Origin: a virus
Reading direction: 5' to 3' (one strand)
Length of the DNA: 21,499 nt
Virus record (IMG/VR): IMGVR_UViG_3300025132_000368
Location: 1 to 21,499 of that record
This document shows, piece by piece, positions 1-8,667 of the stretch. The stretch's first letter is position 1. The number at the start of each line of letters is the position of its first letter. The position numbers were made by a program, and so were the translations under genes. The notes under the pieces are model-generated. The model was not told the origin of the DNA, did not search any database, and saw nothing but the letters and a program-made list of their open reading frames with translations.

Positions 1-541
1 TAACTTCATCAACATCAACAACTAAAGATTCATCTAGTATTACTTCACCATCTTCTTCTAATAAAGAGAAAAGTTCTTTTAATAAATCATCTTCGGTTGA
101 TTCTTGTAATAGCCCTTCAAGACCACCAAGGTCACCTCCTCCAGCATCTTCACCACCTTCGGCAGGAGCTTGTTCAGCAGGAGCAGCACCAACATCAGCA
201 GCAAGGGATTCTGTATCCTGTGGCTCTTCTCCAGCGCTTTCAGGATCAGCTTCAGCTTGTTGTTTTATAGATTCAAGATCTAGTCTAAAATCTTCTGGAT
301 TAAATTCAAACTCCATTTCTAATTCGACAGGCTTATCATCTGCAAGAGAAGGATCAGAAGCGTAAGGAACTTCCATTTCTTCGTTAATTGTTTCTTGAGG
401 TTCATTACCTTCTAGTAATTCGTCAACAGCTGCTTTTATTTCTGTTGAATATTTATCAATTACGGCTTGTTCCGCATTTTTAAGTGCAGCCTCTTTTAGA
501 GCCTTTGCATCAATAATAGCTTGTTCTAACATAGATGACAT
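1..541 (-). CDS. Acidic scaffold-like head protein, C-terminus outside window
   Basis: This reading frame is open for 180 codons and runs off the window without a stop, so the C-terminus is missing. The ATG at 541 has a good AGGAG ribosome site just upstream. The visible protein is strongly acidic and rich in Ala and Glu, with an Ala/Lys-rich helical N-terminus (about residues 1-45). A Gly-rich stretch near residues 137-147 (GGEDAGGGDLGG) is followed by acidic helical segments. I recognise no domain. In T4-like phages the gene after the prohead protease normally encodes the prohead core or scaffold protein (gp22), then the major capsid protein. Composition and position fit a scaffold, though several fibre-like genes intervene here. 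The Gly-rich piece resembles a tract in the portal protein at both protein and DNA level. The role is inferred from context. Confidence 0.6.
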   Translation of the reverse strand, partial: MSSMLEQAIIDAKALKEAALKNAEQAVIDKYSTEIKAAVDELLEGNEPQETINEEMEVPYASDPSLADDKPVELEMEFEFNPEDFRLDLESIKQQAEADPESAGEEPQDTESLAADVGAAPAEQAPAEGGEDAGGGDLGGLEGLLQESTEDDLLKELFSLLEEDGEVILDESLVVDVDEV

Positions 542-559
542 CTATACTCTCCTATTTAA

Positions 560-571
560 ATAAACGTTTAT
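560..571. repeat. 12-bp perfect palindrome in leader of the scaffold-like gene
   Basis: ATAAACGTTTAT is a perfect inverted repeat lying between the CTATTTA motif and the ribosome site of the gene that starts at 541. It could be an operator or a weak hairpin, or it may be chance in AT-rich DNA. Confidence 0.3.
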
Positions 572-576
572 CACAA

Positions 577-583
577 TAAATAG
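577..583 (-). promoter_or_regulatory. CTATTTA intergenic motif upstream of the scaffold-like gene
   Basis: The minus strand reads AACTATTTATT here, the same 11 bases found ahead of the portal gene. It lies between a weak terminator-like hairpin and the ribosome site of the gene starting at 541. It is one copy of a recurring intergenic word and may be a promoter element or a leader signal. Confidence 0.4.
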
Positions 584-593
584 TTTAACAATT

Positions 594-615
594 AAGAAAA
601 GACATATTCAATGTC
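594..615 (-). terminator. Weak terminator-like hairpin at the end of the 281-residue fibre gene
   Basis: On the minus strand GACAT, a TGAAT loop and ATGTC form a 5-bp stem followed by TTTTCTT. The stem overlaps the stop codon of the upstream gene. It is short and AT-rich, so it would be a weak terminator. TTGACA also occurs here, but no good -10 box follows at 16-18 bases. Confidence 0.35.
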
Positions 616-1459
616 AAGACAGACTAATAGACCCTGATTTAAGTTGTCCATCGGAGTACTTGACTCTAACTTTTAGTTGGTTGTTACCTTCGTCTAAATA
701 GAAAGATATACTTTCATTGGTCAAGTAGTCAGAAGGTGTCTCAGAACCAGTAGCCTGAATTATCACTCTTCCCTCAAGTATACAATCTCCTTCCACATGT
801 AGGGTGGTGTCTGGTGAAGTTGTTCCGATGCCAACACTACCAGATTGCGTTATTACCATTCTAGTTGATGTGTCAGTTTTGAAAGTAAGATTATCGTTAG
901 TGTAATCATTATAAACAATCCATTTTCTTGTTCCGTTCTCATATAGTTCAAGACCGGGATGACTATTGCTATCTCCGTTAAGCTTAATTCTAACATCATC
1001 CCCATCAAATCTACCATTACCACCAACATGCAAAAATTCTGATGGGTTAGTGTTATTAACACCAAGAGCTCCGTTTGAACCTATCCTCGCTCTTTCAGCA
1101 GTACCATCACCACCGGTAGTAAAGAAACCGAGACTTTTTCCATTGGTTTGATTACCAATAACAAGGTGTTCTGAGGAATTAATTTGTATGAAGCCGGCTT
1201 CTGAACCATCGTTTTCAAATTGTATTTCTCTATAATTTGCGTCATTTTTTGATATCCTTAAGCCCGCTGTTACGGAAGCACTTATATGCAATGGAGTGGT
1301 TGTAGTTATAACACTATTTTCAATCTTGAGTCTTGTTGAACCACTTGTTTGAAATTCTATTTGGTCTTGTCCAAAATCTATTAATGTATCTCTTTGAGTA
1401 TCATCCGCAGCTTTTAGGTCTCCGATAACTTGAGCACCTTTTGAATATTTATATGACAT
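614..1459 (-). CDS. Phage fibre/appendage-like protein (281 aa) with GIGTTSP motif
   Basis: I place the start at the ATG at 1459. It has a strong GAGGAGA ribosome site at the right distance, whereas a longer in-frame TTG start at 1477 would lie upstream of that site. The protein is beta-rich and Ser/Thr/Asn-rich. It contains SGSVGIGTTSPDTTLHVEG in its last third and a weaker version earlier (GALGVNNTNPSEFLHVGG). Such repeats are common in phage tail fibre and structural proteins. The N-terminus (MSYKYSKGAQVIGDL) resembles that of the 496-residue protein encoded just upstream (MAYKFQLGAAVLSGSL), which suggests a shared attachment module. The gene stands alone between a terminator with a CTATTTA motif before it and a weak hairpin after it. 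The exact virion location is unknown. Confidence 0.7.
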   Translation of the reverse strand: MSYKYSKGAQVIGDLKAADDTQRDTLIDFGQDQIEFQTSGSTRLKIENSVITTTTPLHISASVTAGLRISKNDANYREIQFENDGSEAGFIQINSSEHLVIGNQTNGKSLGFFTTGGDGTAERARIGSNGALGVNNTNPSEFLHVGGNGRFDGDDVRIKLNGDSNSHPGLELYENGTRKWIVYNDYTNDNLTFKTDTSTRMVITQSGSVGIGTTSPDTTLHVEGDCILEGRVIIQATGSETPSDYLTNESISFYLDEGNNQLKVRVKYSDGQLKSGSISLS

Positions 1460-1477
1460 AATTTTTCTCCTCTTCAA

Positions 1478-1484
1478 TAAATAG
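1478..1484 (-). promoter_or_regulatory. CTATTTA intergenic motif upstream of the 281-residue fibre gene
   Basis: The minus strand reads TTTCTATTTATTGAAGAGGAG. The word follows directly on the T-tract of a terminator and sits only about 6 bases before the ribosome site. A promoter restarting transcription after the terminator would fit, though the leader would be very short. Confidence 0.4.
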
Positions 1485-1511
1485 AAAAAGGTCGAGCAAA
1501 AACCCGACCTT
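1485..1511 (-). terminator. Rho-independent terminator after the 496-residue protein gene
   Basis: On the minus strand AAGGTCG pairs with CGACCTT (7 bp, 10-base loop), followed by TTTCT, about 35 bases past the stop codon at 1546. It separates the 496-residue gene from the next fibre gene. Confidence 0.65.
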
Positions 1512-1545
1512 CTTTGAGAACATAAGATAATAATCTTTTAATAAA

Positions 1546-3036
1546 TTATACGATTGACCATCTACCGTCATGACATCTCAAAAGAGTAATAGCGGCATTA
1601 TCAGATTCTAACAAAACAGTGGATGAACCATCAATTTTTTCAGAACCAGAAGCATGAACAGTTAGATTAAAGTCCGATGCATTAGAAGGTGCTTTAATAT
1701 AAAGAACCATACCATTTGACCATCCTGAAGCACCACCAGATAAGTGTAATGCAGTAGCATGAGATGCAGATACAGGGTTGGATGCAGTAGATCCAGAAGG
1801 AGCATAAAAACCAGTACTACCATCAGCATTTGTTGCTGTTGCTGTATTGATGTTATAAGCATTATAACTAAAACCACCAGCAGAATCAGCAGTTACGCCT
1901 TGTTGGAAGAAAGTTCTTAAATTACCAGCAGTAATTTTCTTTGGAGCTCCAGCAGCACCATCATCAACGACAAATAAGTCAGCAGCTTCTAAGGTATCTG
2001 AGTTTAATGAAGAAGCACAGTTGTTAATTCTTAATGAATCACCATCTACAAGAACAGTAGAAGCAAGAGCAGTAGCAGAAAGAATTGAAACACCATTAAT
2101 TCTATAGTCACCACCAGTTTGAACATCAAAACCAGCAGAAGAACCAGAAGCCTTAAATCTACCACCATCAGCAGTAAGCAATAAAGATGCATCGTTTGGT
2201 TCAGTTGAACCAGAGAAGAAGAATCCAGCACCAGAGTTAGATGCTCTACCTTCTGAACCAGTAACAACATTAAGCTCAATAGTTTTGTCTTTTACCATCA
2301 AAGTACTTGACTCAACTGTAGTAGTTGTACCATTAACAGTTAAATTACCTTGAATAGTGACATTTGGTTGAATAGTTACAGCAGTATCAGTAACAGTGAC
2401 TCTTGAGATATTGTTAGTGTCAATAGTGATTGAACCATCAGCAAAGTTAATATCATCATTACCAGAAACTCGACCAACAACTAATGAATTGTGCTTAAGA
2501 GAACTGATACTAGTTTGAGCAGAAGTCAAAGTAACAGCACCACCATTACTAACAGCAGCAACGTCACCACTTAAAGATTGAACAGTTGCTTGATTAGCCG
2601 CATTACCTAAAATAAAACTTCCACCAGCTACTGCTGCTAATTTAGTTAAACCAATTGCAGCATTTGAAGCTATCTGAGCATTTGCAAGGTTAGATACGCT
2701 AAGAACGCCGTTTGATGCTGCAAGTGCACTACCAGTCATCCCACTTACTAGATCAGAAATACTACCAGATCTAATGTTACCACCAGCACCACCAACAGCA
2801 GCAAAAAAGATTTTATCTTGGTTCATAGTGAAGTCTGTACCCATCATTCCATCCATCGATAGTTCGAGTGTACCATCACCAGAGTCAGCAAGACCACCAC
2901 CGGTTTCAGCTAAACCAGAAGCATCTGTTATACCAATTGAAGAACCTGAAACTTTGCTATCTTTAGCAAGAATTTGTCCTTCTTGTGTAAGGGAACCACT
3001 TAAGACAGCAGCTCCTAATTGAAATTTATAAGCCAT
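1546..3036 (-). CDS. Phage structural fibre-like protein (496 aa)
   Basis: The ATG at 3036 has a strong GGAGG site about 8 bases upstream. The protein is Ala/Ser/Gly/Thr-rich with almost no long helical stretches, as in beta-structured phage appendages. A central segment around residues 228-255 (VTIQGNLTVNGTTTTVESST, then MVKDKTIELN) is a pattern I know from many marine phage structural proteins. The C-terminus (SGSEKIDGSSTVLLESDNAA, then a stretch ending in WSIV) parallels the last 30 or so residues of the 376-residue protein encoded upstream, so the two probably end in the same small domain. The N-terminus resembles that of the 281-residue protein. A terminator follows the gene. Whether it is a tail fibre, head fibre or other appendage cannot be told from sequence alone. 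Confidence 0.7.
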   Translation of the reverse strand: MAYKFQLGAAVLSGSLTQEGQILAKDSKVSGSSIGITDASGLAETGGGLADSGDGTLELSMDGMMGTDFTMNQDKIFFAAVGGAGGNIRSGSISDLVSGMTGSALAASNGVLSVSNLANAQIASNAAIGLTKLAAVAGGSFILGNAANQATVQSLSGDVAAVSNGGAVTLTSAQTSISSLKHNSLVVGRVSGNDDINFADGSITIDTNNISRVTVTDTAVTIQPNVTIQGNLTVNGTTTTVESSTLMVKDKTIELNVVTGSEGRASNSGAGFFFSGSTEPNDASLLLTADGGRFKASGSSAGFDVQTGGDYRINGVSILSATALASTVLVDGDSLRINNCASSLNSDTLEAADLFVVDDGAAGAPKKITAGNLRTFFQQGVTADSAGGFSYNAYNINTATATNADGSTGFYAPSGSTASNPVSASHATALHLSGGASGWSNGMVLYIKAPSNASDFNLTVHASGSEKIDGSSTVLLESDNAAITLLRCHDGRWSIV

Positions 3037-3056
3037 ATTTTAATCCTCCATGAATA

Positions 3057-3085
3057 ATATGTACATATGAGAGATACTATCTCTC
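3057..3085. repeat. Adjacent palindromes in the 5' leader of the 496-residue gene
   Basis: Two perfect inverted repeats abut: ATATGTACATAT (3057-3068) and GAGAGATA-C-TATCTCTC (3069-3085). On the minus strand they lie in the leader between a CTATTTA motif and the ribosome site and lack a T-tract. On the plus strand the second hairpin is followed by GGTTTTT, which would look like a terminator for reverse-direction transcription. Confidence 0.5.
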
Positions 3086-3091
3086 GGTTTT

Positions 3092-3098
3092 TAAATAG
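3092..3098 (-). promoter_or_regulatory. CTATTTA intergenic motif upstream of the 496-residue gene
   Basis: The minus strand reads TTCTATTTAAAAACC, 20 bases after the stop of the 376-residue gene and about 56 bases before the next ATG. It is a copy of the recurring intergenic word, followed here by a hairpin-forming leader. Confidence 0.4.
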
Positions 3099-3118
3099 AA
3101 ACTAGTTTTTCAATCGAC

Positions 3119-4249
3119 CTAATAAATGAAGAATTTATTTGTACCATTGGAATATATATTTACTGCTGCGTATGACGACTCTAACGTTATTAAACTTTCT
3201 CCATCGATGGTTTGAGACCCACTAGCCAACACTCTTATGTTCTTTGTGTTAGCAGCACCACTTTCATCTTTTACAGTAAAATATTGACCTGCTGAGTATG
3301 CAGCGGCAGAAGGAAGTCTTATGTCAATTGCTGTTGTTCCTGATACTCCTAGTATAGATGAAGTTACGGAAGCTGTGGTTGTAGAAAGAACTGCGTCTCT
3401 AGAAAAATTAATACCACCAGGAATAGTTACAGTTATGTTTTCTCCGCTTGGCTTAGTTGCAGTAACACCAGTACCAACAAAGTCAAAAGAAACGGCTTCT
3501 GTTGATAAGCTAGAACCTTCATCTTTAACTGTTATTGCACTTCCACCACCTTCTCCAATAGAAGAAGACAGGTCTGTTAATTTTTCATCTAGGTATTTTC
3601 CAACATAAAGATAAGCAGAAGCTGTTACAGGTATCTTAGAAGCATCATAGTCTTGAATGAATATGATTCCTGAATAATAATCAAATTGCCAATCTATTGG
3701 AGAAGTTTCAGATATTTTATTAGAAGGGTTGGTTGGATCTCCTGTGTATAATTCTACAAAATAGTTGTTATTACCACTAGAACCAGGCAAACCAGCATCA
3801 GTAGTAAATGGAGGTACTAGCTGTAAACCACCACGAGATAAATAAAGTCTTTTATCATTGACAAAATTTCCAGAACCAGTTAATGGATTAGAGGAAGTAG
3901 TTTCATAATTTGATGGAAGTTTTAGATAATATGCGTGATTACCTTGAGATTGGGACTCATCTCCACCATCAGCAGCTGCGGCATCGGCATCATAAAAGCC
4001 ATCTGATATGGCTATACAGTCAAAATAAACTCTTTCAACAGTAGCAGGAGAACCAGCAGAAGCTGAATATAAAGTAAAAAATTCTGTACCAGGTTCTCTA
4101 GGAATAGTTTCTGAAAAAACACCAGCACCGGGAACAGAAACATTCGACGGAAATGCTTCTTGAGCATCAGTTAAAGATGGTCGAACCTGTGTTTTACCAA
4201 GAAGTTTTTTTGCTGCAAAGTTTGTAGATGTAACATTAGTTTTTGCCAT
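3119..4249 (-). CDS. Phage structural protein with C-terminal VKDESG/IDG domain (376 aa)
   Basis: The start overlaps the stop codon of the 1469-residue gene by one base (TAATG), so translation is probably coupled. The N-terminal two thirds are unrecognised and include FFTLYSASAGSPATVERVYF and an Asp/Ala-rich loop near residues 87-96. The middle has AITVKDEGSSLS, then FDFVGTGVTAT and ITVTIPGG, an arrangement I know from phage structural proteins. The C-terminus (YFTVKDESGAANTKNI, then ASGSQTIDGESLITLESSYA) is a small terminal domain seen in many marine phage fibres and echoed in the neighbouring 496-residue protein. It is likely a virion appendage or adaptor working with the large protein encoded upstream. 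Its precise place is unknown. Confidence 0.65.
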   Translation of the reverse strand: MAKTNVTSTNFAAKKLLGKTQVRPSLTDAQEAFPSNVSVPGAGVFSETIPREPGTEFFTLYSASAGSPATVERVYFDCIAISDGFYDADAAAADGGDESQSQGNHAYYLKLPSNYETTSSNPLTGSGNFVNDKRLYLSRGGLQLVPPFTTDAGLPGSSGNNNYFVELYTGDPTNPSNKISETSPIDWQFDYYSGIIFIQDYDASKIPVTASAYLYVGKYLDEKLTDLSSSIGEGGGSAITVKDEGSSLSTEAVSFDFVGTGVTATKPSGENITVTIPGGINFSRDAVLSTTTASVTSSILGVSGTTAIDIRLPSAAAYSAGQYFTVKDESGAANTKNIRVLASGSQTIDGESLITLESSYAAVNIYSNGTNKFFIY

Positions 4250-7200
4250 TAGTATGTCACCTCAATTCGTGAAAGATATCCAGTCCAATCTTCATGAGCA
4301 GAAATCTTAACTACAACATATTGGTTTTGTTTAATTCTGTAATTTCCAAGGGTTAGAGATAGGGCTAAGCCTCCCGAATCTATTGTTTGGTCTTCTCCAG
4401 TAAAATCACCAGTTCTAATACCAGCACCATCATTGTTTGGTTGGTTTCCACTTTCAAATATTTTAGCACAATCAGCCCATCCTGTTGATTGGTCATCCGC
4501 TCCAGGATAATTTGGATCATAAGGTATCTTTAATTCAACAAAGCAGTTTTTATTTGCTCCTAGGGTAGCAGCATAAGTACCTGTTTTTCCTACTAATGTA
4601 GCATCTCCTCGAAGAGTTAATGTAAAACTGGCAACAGTTGAAGCTGAAGTGTATTTGAAATATCTATAATAGGTTCTTGTGTTGTTGGTAGGGTTTGAGT
4701 AATCTGGATTTCCAGCTGGAACTTGAAGCGAAGCATGACCAGTATTCCCAGCAACTCCAATTTGTAAAGGTGAAATGGCATAACCAGCTGCCGTTACCAT
4801 TCCATCGTCATGATTTCCACCGTTATCCATAGCAGTTTGAGAATTCCAGCTATTAGCAGAAGAGGTAACTGCTTCTTGATTTGCATAATTTCCTGAAACA
4901 ATCCTATATGTTTCTAATCCAAAATATTCTGCTGTATTTAAGTTGGTCGACCCAAGAGAACCAGAATAAACAAATAGATTGTTTTTTGAGGCACCGCTGG
5001 TAGTTTTGTCTGATTTAAATGGGTGTAATATTTTACCTGTCACAGTTACATCTTGATCAGTAAATAAACTAAGCCCTCCACTTATTGAAGGCGTTGCTCC
5101 ATCATACAACATAGTTCCTGTTACTTGTATATCTGTTAAGTGACAATTGCTTGAACTATTCAATAGAGCCATATTGGAGCTTGCGGCAGCCACAGTTGTT
5201 GTAGTGATGCCAGACCCAGACATTCTTATATTAGTAACTGTACAATTAGTTGTGGTTGGAAAACTAATAGCACTTCCTGTTGCGTAAACATTTCTATAAA
5301 AATTAGAACCTGAGAAACTAAAACTTGCTGTTGGGTTTGTAGCATAGTACCCAATGCCTGATTGATAATATAAATCTGTATGTCCAAAATCAGATAATGT
5401 TGGTGTAGAAACTGCCGTATCATCTGTTGAACCAGATGGGTCAACAACCCATTCAACATAACTTGTTAGTGTATCTGTAGCTCCAATCCTGTGAATTACT
5501 CTTGCGTAGTTCCATCCAGCATTTTGTTGGTTTGTACCTATACTATATGTGCCTGTTCTGTATGGTTTGGTGTAATCTGGGATTCCGTCACTAGTGGTCG
5601 AAAACCCAACAGCATCAAGACTAAAACCAGTATTTGATGATAAATTGTTACCAGCATCAAGGCTATCTAAGGCCATTGTACTTGCAGTTACTTCATTTAC
5701 TATTAGCAACAAAGAACCAGTGTAGGCATCTTTAAAAGAATTCGATGGATAGTTTGAACCATTACCAATAATGTTCTCATTTAGTTTACCACCCATAACC
5801 TCAGCAGCTTTAAAAACTCCTCTCCTGGTTCCACCACTTTTATTGTAAGTAGAGTTTATATTAAAATCGCTTAAACCTATTGAGGAACCAGTCGCGTTAA
5901 TATACTCAGCTACATTGTTATTAGCACCAAAAGAAAGTTTAGCAACTTCAGACCCCACATTATCTAGAAGAATATTATCTAACTCAATACCAGTGTTTGT
6001 GGCTGTGTTTGTAGTGGCACCAACTGAAAAAGATAGTTCGGAAAGATAACCACCCCACGACTCATCTGCCAGTATTTTGATCATAACATGATCGCCATTA
6101 GAAACAGATTGTGTTCCAAAAGAGATAAAATGTGTTGAGTTCCCGTTATCGGTACTACCTGTATTACTGTTGTTTGTAGCTGTGGTAATTAAAGCCCCAT
6201 TTCCATCTAAAGTTGATCCATAAGCAAAAGGTTGGGATATATCCATCCAGCCTGTTGATCCTGGAATTTTTGCAAAAAAGTGAACATTTGAAGCACCGAG
6301 TGTTAAGTTGTTATATCTAGTACTATTTTTTGTAGATACTATTTTCATATCTCTTTTAGCAACACCACTAGAATTAGATACAACACGATAAAATGTCCTT
6401 GTACCAACAATTGTAGAATAGTTTGGTTGCCCTGATGAAACATTAGATATTGCTCCAAAATTACCACCATTTGGTATGTCACCATCAACAGGACTGTAAA
6501 GCCTTTGATTGTGAAATAACAAACCATCTGTGTGTCCTGTTGCTCCACCGCCAGTCATATGGTTTTCAGAGTTCCAATTAGAAGCAGCTGCGGTTACTGA
6601 TCCTTGCGTGTCATACGAACCTGATGTTTTTCTATAAGATTCATCATGAAATTTTTCTTCTAAGTCAGTGCTAGCTAGGGTTCTGTTATCAATCAAGAAA
6701 CTATTACCCGTAGTCGCAGATCCAGTGTTTGTTATAGTAGTTTTGAGTGGATGAGTAACGGTTGTGTTGCAAGTTATGGTTCCATTAAATAAAGTAGAGC
6801 CATCAAAATCAAGCGATGCTGTTACACCTAGTATTTTTGATTTATCATCCGATCCACCTAAATCAGTAACAGCTGCTGATGAAGGGTTTGGGCTATTGGT
6901 AGCTGTAAAAGATATTGGAGTACCACTTGCTGCATATACATTTGAATATAAATTTATAAGATCAACTTTATATTTTGCTGTAGCGTCTGTATTATATTCT
7001 ACGCCTGATAAATATTTAGAGCCAACTAAGACTATATCTTCGATTCTTCCATTAGATGCTGACATGTTAGCAACACCAGCTGCTCCTGATGGATCGTTTA
7101 TCCATTCAATGTAGTTTGTTTCATTATCGGATGCTAAAGAATGTATTACTCTAACATAATTCCATCCTACTTTTTGCTGATCTGTATCTACTTTAAACTT

Positions 7201-8658
7201 CGCAGTCCTATATTTGAATATATACCATTCCGAATTGTTTCCGTCAAATGACGAAGCTGTGACTGAAACATTTGTAAATCCAGACTGGTTAGTTAATGAA
7301 TTAGCAGATCCTGTATTAGGATTTCCGGAACCGGCTAAACCAGATAGAGCAACAGAGTGAATTACCGTGCCGTTTAATTCTAATTTTAAAGTACCCTCGT
7401 TAGCATTTCCAAAAGCATCGTTAGAATAAGCCATATATCCATTTGTTAACGATTCAACAACGTGATAATTTATTTCACCAGTTATATCTTGTGAGCCATC
7501 ATAAACACCAAGTCTGAAATTAGACCCGGAAACGCTTGCAGAATATATGCCAGTAGCATCTACAGCGGTAAACCCAGCTGTTGTAGCAGAAGAAGTATAT
7601 CCAGAAACAACTTTTGATGATCCAAAAGAAAGTTTAGCTGCAACTCCAGTAGTGTTTGAAGATGTTATTCTTGATACTGCTGGGGCTGGTGTTGGAGCAA
7701 GTATCTTAAGAACTTCGTTGAACCTGTCGATTGGTGTACCAATTGCAGTTGAAGTTGTAAAATCAGTAAAAAGTCCGTCATCATATCCACCTTCATCTTC
7801 AGCTTCTCCGATAGTCCCACCAGTACCACCAGAAGATGATGTTAGTACTACGTTGTTATTAGAATCTAAAGCTAAATAGCTTGATGTCGTCGCAGTACCA
7901 GCAGATATTCCATACAAATTCATTGCTGATGCTGTTAAATTAGAAGAAGAGCTTACATCACCAGTTACTGTTAACGTTGTACCGTCAAATGTCAAATTAG
8001 ACTCAGCAGACATAGTTCCATCACCGTCAGCAGTTAACATTCTGTTTGCACCATCATTTGCTATATTAACTGATGTTATACCTGTCAAATTGGATCCATC
8101 ACCATAATAAACAGAGGCAGATATACTGTTTGAAGCAGTCAAATTTGCATTTACAAAAACACTACCAGTAAATTGATGTGTGTCGTCTGCTGTATCTCCA
8201 AACTTTGTCGAACCAGTTATTGATATGTTTGCTACAGATTTGTTTGTAACATTTATATTCAACTCATTTGCATTAACAGCTCCAGAAACATTAAGAGTTC
8301 CAGTTAAAATCATGATTGAACCATCAAACGTCAAGTTTGGTTCTGCTGTCATGGTTCCATCACCATCAGCAGTTATCATTCTGTTTGCACCATCTGTCGC
8401 TATATTAACTGATGTTATACCTGTCAAATTGGAGCCATCACCCCAAAAAGCAGAAGCGGATACTTCAGCCGAAGCAGAAATTCTTCCTTTTGTTAAAACA
8501 GCGCCTGTTACCTTTAGGTTAGCATTGGTATCAAAGACAAGAGTACCAGAACCACTAAAAGCAGTCGATCCTGCTTCTCTTAATTGTACTGATCCATCTG
8601 TTCCTTGTGCAGCGGATACATCACTTCCACTAATATATGCCCAACCAAATTCACCCAT
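4249..8658 (-). CDS. Giant fibre/appendage protein (1469 aa) with large internal duplication
   Basis: The ATG at 8658 has GAGG upstream and lies 9 bases after the previous stop. The N-terminal 270 residues look like a fibre base: two near-identical segments (about residues 73-103 and 186-216) contain GDGSNLTGITSVNIA and GANRM with TADGDGTM. Residues about 338-876 and 903-1469 are two diverged copies of one long unit. Matching landmarks are AKLSFG, GWNYxRVIH, EWxxDPSG, SWNS/NWNS and a closing WxGYLS. The protein is Ser/Thr/Asn/Gly-rich, consistent with beta-structured appendages. I see no catalytic motif. It sits among head genes and begins a run of four fibre-like genes, so it could be a long tail fibre, head fibre or whisker. 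The fibre-like class is well supported; the location is not. Confidence 0.7.
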   Translation of the reverse strand: MGEFGWAYISGSDVSAAQGTDGSVQLREAGSTAFSGSGTLVFDTNANLKVTGAVLTKGRISASAEVSASAFWGDGSNLTGITSVNIATDGANRMITADGDGTMTAEPNLTFDGSIMILTGTLNVSGAVNANELNINVTNKSVANISITGSTKFGDTADDTHQFTGSVFVNANLTASNSISASVYYGDGSNLTGITSVNIANDGANRMLTADGDGTMSAESNLTFDGTTLTVTGDVSSSSNLTASAMNLYGISAGTATTSSYLALDSNNNVVLTSSSGGTGGTIGEAEDEGGYDDGLFTDFTTSTAIGTPIDRFNEVLKILAPTPAPAVSRITSSNTTGVAAKLSFGSSKVVSGYTSSATTAGFTAVDATGIYSASVSGSNFRLGVYDGSQDITGEINYHVVESLTNGYMAYSNDAFGNANEGTLKLELNGTVIHSVALSGLAGSGNPNTGSANSLTNQSGFTNVSVTASSFDGNNSEWYIFKYRTAKFKVDTDQQKVGWNYVRVIHSLASDNETNYIEWINDPSGAAGVANMSASNGRIEDIVLVGSKYLSGVEYNTDATAKYKVDLINLYSNVYAASGTPISFTATNSPNPSSAAVTDLGGSDDKSKILGVTASLDFDGSTLFNGTITCNTTVTHPLKTTITNTGSATTGNSFLIDNRTLASTDLEEKFHDESYRKTSGSYDTQGSVTAAASNWNSENHMTGGGATGHTDGLLFHNQRLYSPVDGDIPNGGNFGAISNVSSGQPNYSTIVGTRTFYRVVSNSSGVAKRDMKIVSTKNSTRYNNLTLGASNVHFFAKIPGSTGWMDISQPFAYGSTLDGNGALITTATNNSNTGSTDNGNSTHFISFGTQSVSNGDHVMIKILADESWGGYLSELSFSVGATTNTATNTGIELDNILLDNVGSEVAKLSFGANNNVAEYINATGSSIGLSDFNINSTYNKSGGTRRGVFKAAEVMGGKLNENIIGNGSNYPSNSFKDAYTGSLLLIVNEVTASTMALDSLDAGNNLSSNTGFSLDAVGFSTTSDGIPDYTKPYRTGTYSIGTNQQNAGWNYARVIHRIGATDTLTSYVEWVVDPSGSTDDTAVSTPTLSDFGHTDLYYQSGIGYYATNPTASFSFSGSNFYRNVYATGSAISFPTTTNCTVTNIRMSGSGITTTTVAAASSNMALLNSSSNCHLTDIQVTGTMLYDGATPSISGGLSLFTDQDVTVTGKILHPFKSDKTTSGASKNNLFVYSGSLGSTNLNTAEYFGLETYRIVSGNYANQEAVTSSANSWNSQTAMDNGGNHDDGMVTAAGYAISPLQIGVAGNTGHASLQVPAGNPDYSNPTNNTRTYYRYFKYTSASTVASFTLTLRGDATLVGKTGTYAATLGANKNCFVELKIPYDPNYPGADDQSTGWADCAKIFESGNQPNNDGAGIRTGDFTGEDQTIDSGGLALSLTLGNYRIKQNQYVVVKISAHEDWTGYLSRIEVTY
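4252..5952 (-). repeat. Second copy of the internal duplication in the 1469-residue protein
   Basis: It encodes about residues 903-1469. It aligns by eye with residues 338-876: VAKLSFG with AAKLSFG, NQQNAGWNYARVIH with DQQKVGWNYVRVIH, VEWVVDPSG with IEWINDPSG, and AHEDWTGYLS with ADESWGGYLS. The copies are clearly diverged, so the duplication is old. Confidence 0.75.
6031..7647 (-). repeat. First copy of the internal duplication in the 1469-residue protein
   Basis: It encodes about residues 338-876. It shares ordered landmarks with the second copy, including LDFDG...HPLK (second copy LYDG...HPFK), ESYRKTSGSY (second copy ETYRIVSGNY) and SNWNS (second copy NSWNS). Confidence 0.75.
8011..8103 (-). 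repeat. Direct DNA repeat encoding GDGSNLTGITSVN module, copy 2
   Basis: This is a nearly identical 93-base match to 8350-8442 and encodes residues 186-216 of the giant protein. Nucleotide identity is far higher than in the flanking DNA, so it looks recent or maintained by recombination. Confidence 0.8.
8350..8442 (-). repeat. Direct DNA repeat encoding GDGSNLTGITSVN module, copy 1
   Basis: It encodes residues 73-103 of the giant protein and is paired with 8011-8103. Differences include ATC for TTA at the Met-Ile/Leu-Thr site and GTC for AAT near the start. Confidence 0.8.
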
Positions 8659-8667
8659 CTATACCTC

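Noticed and set aside
589-617. Second sigma70-like promoter using TTGACA at 612-617
   Set aside because: At 16-18 bases downstream there is no acceptable -10 box (TAATTG at best), and the TTGACA is part of a weak terminator stem overlapping a stop codon.
1460-1477. TTG start adding six residues (KRRKI and a Met) to the 281-residue protein
   Set aside because: The added codons are the ribosome site itself (GAGGAGA); the ATG at 1459 is the sensible start.
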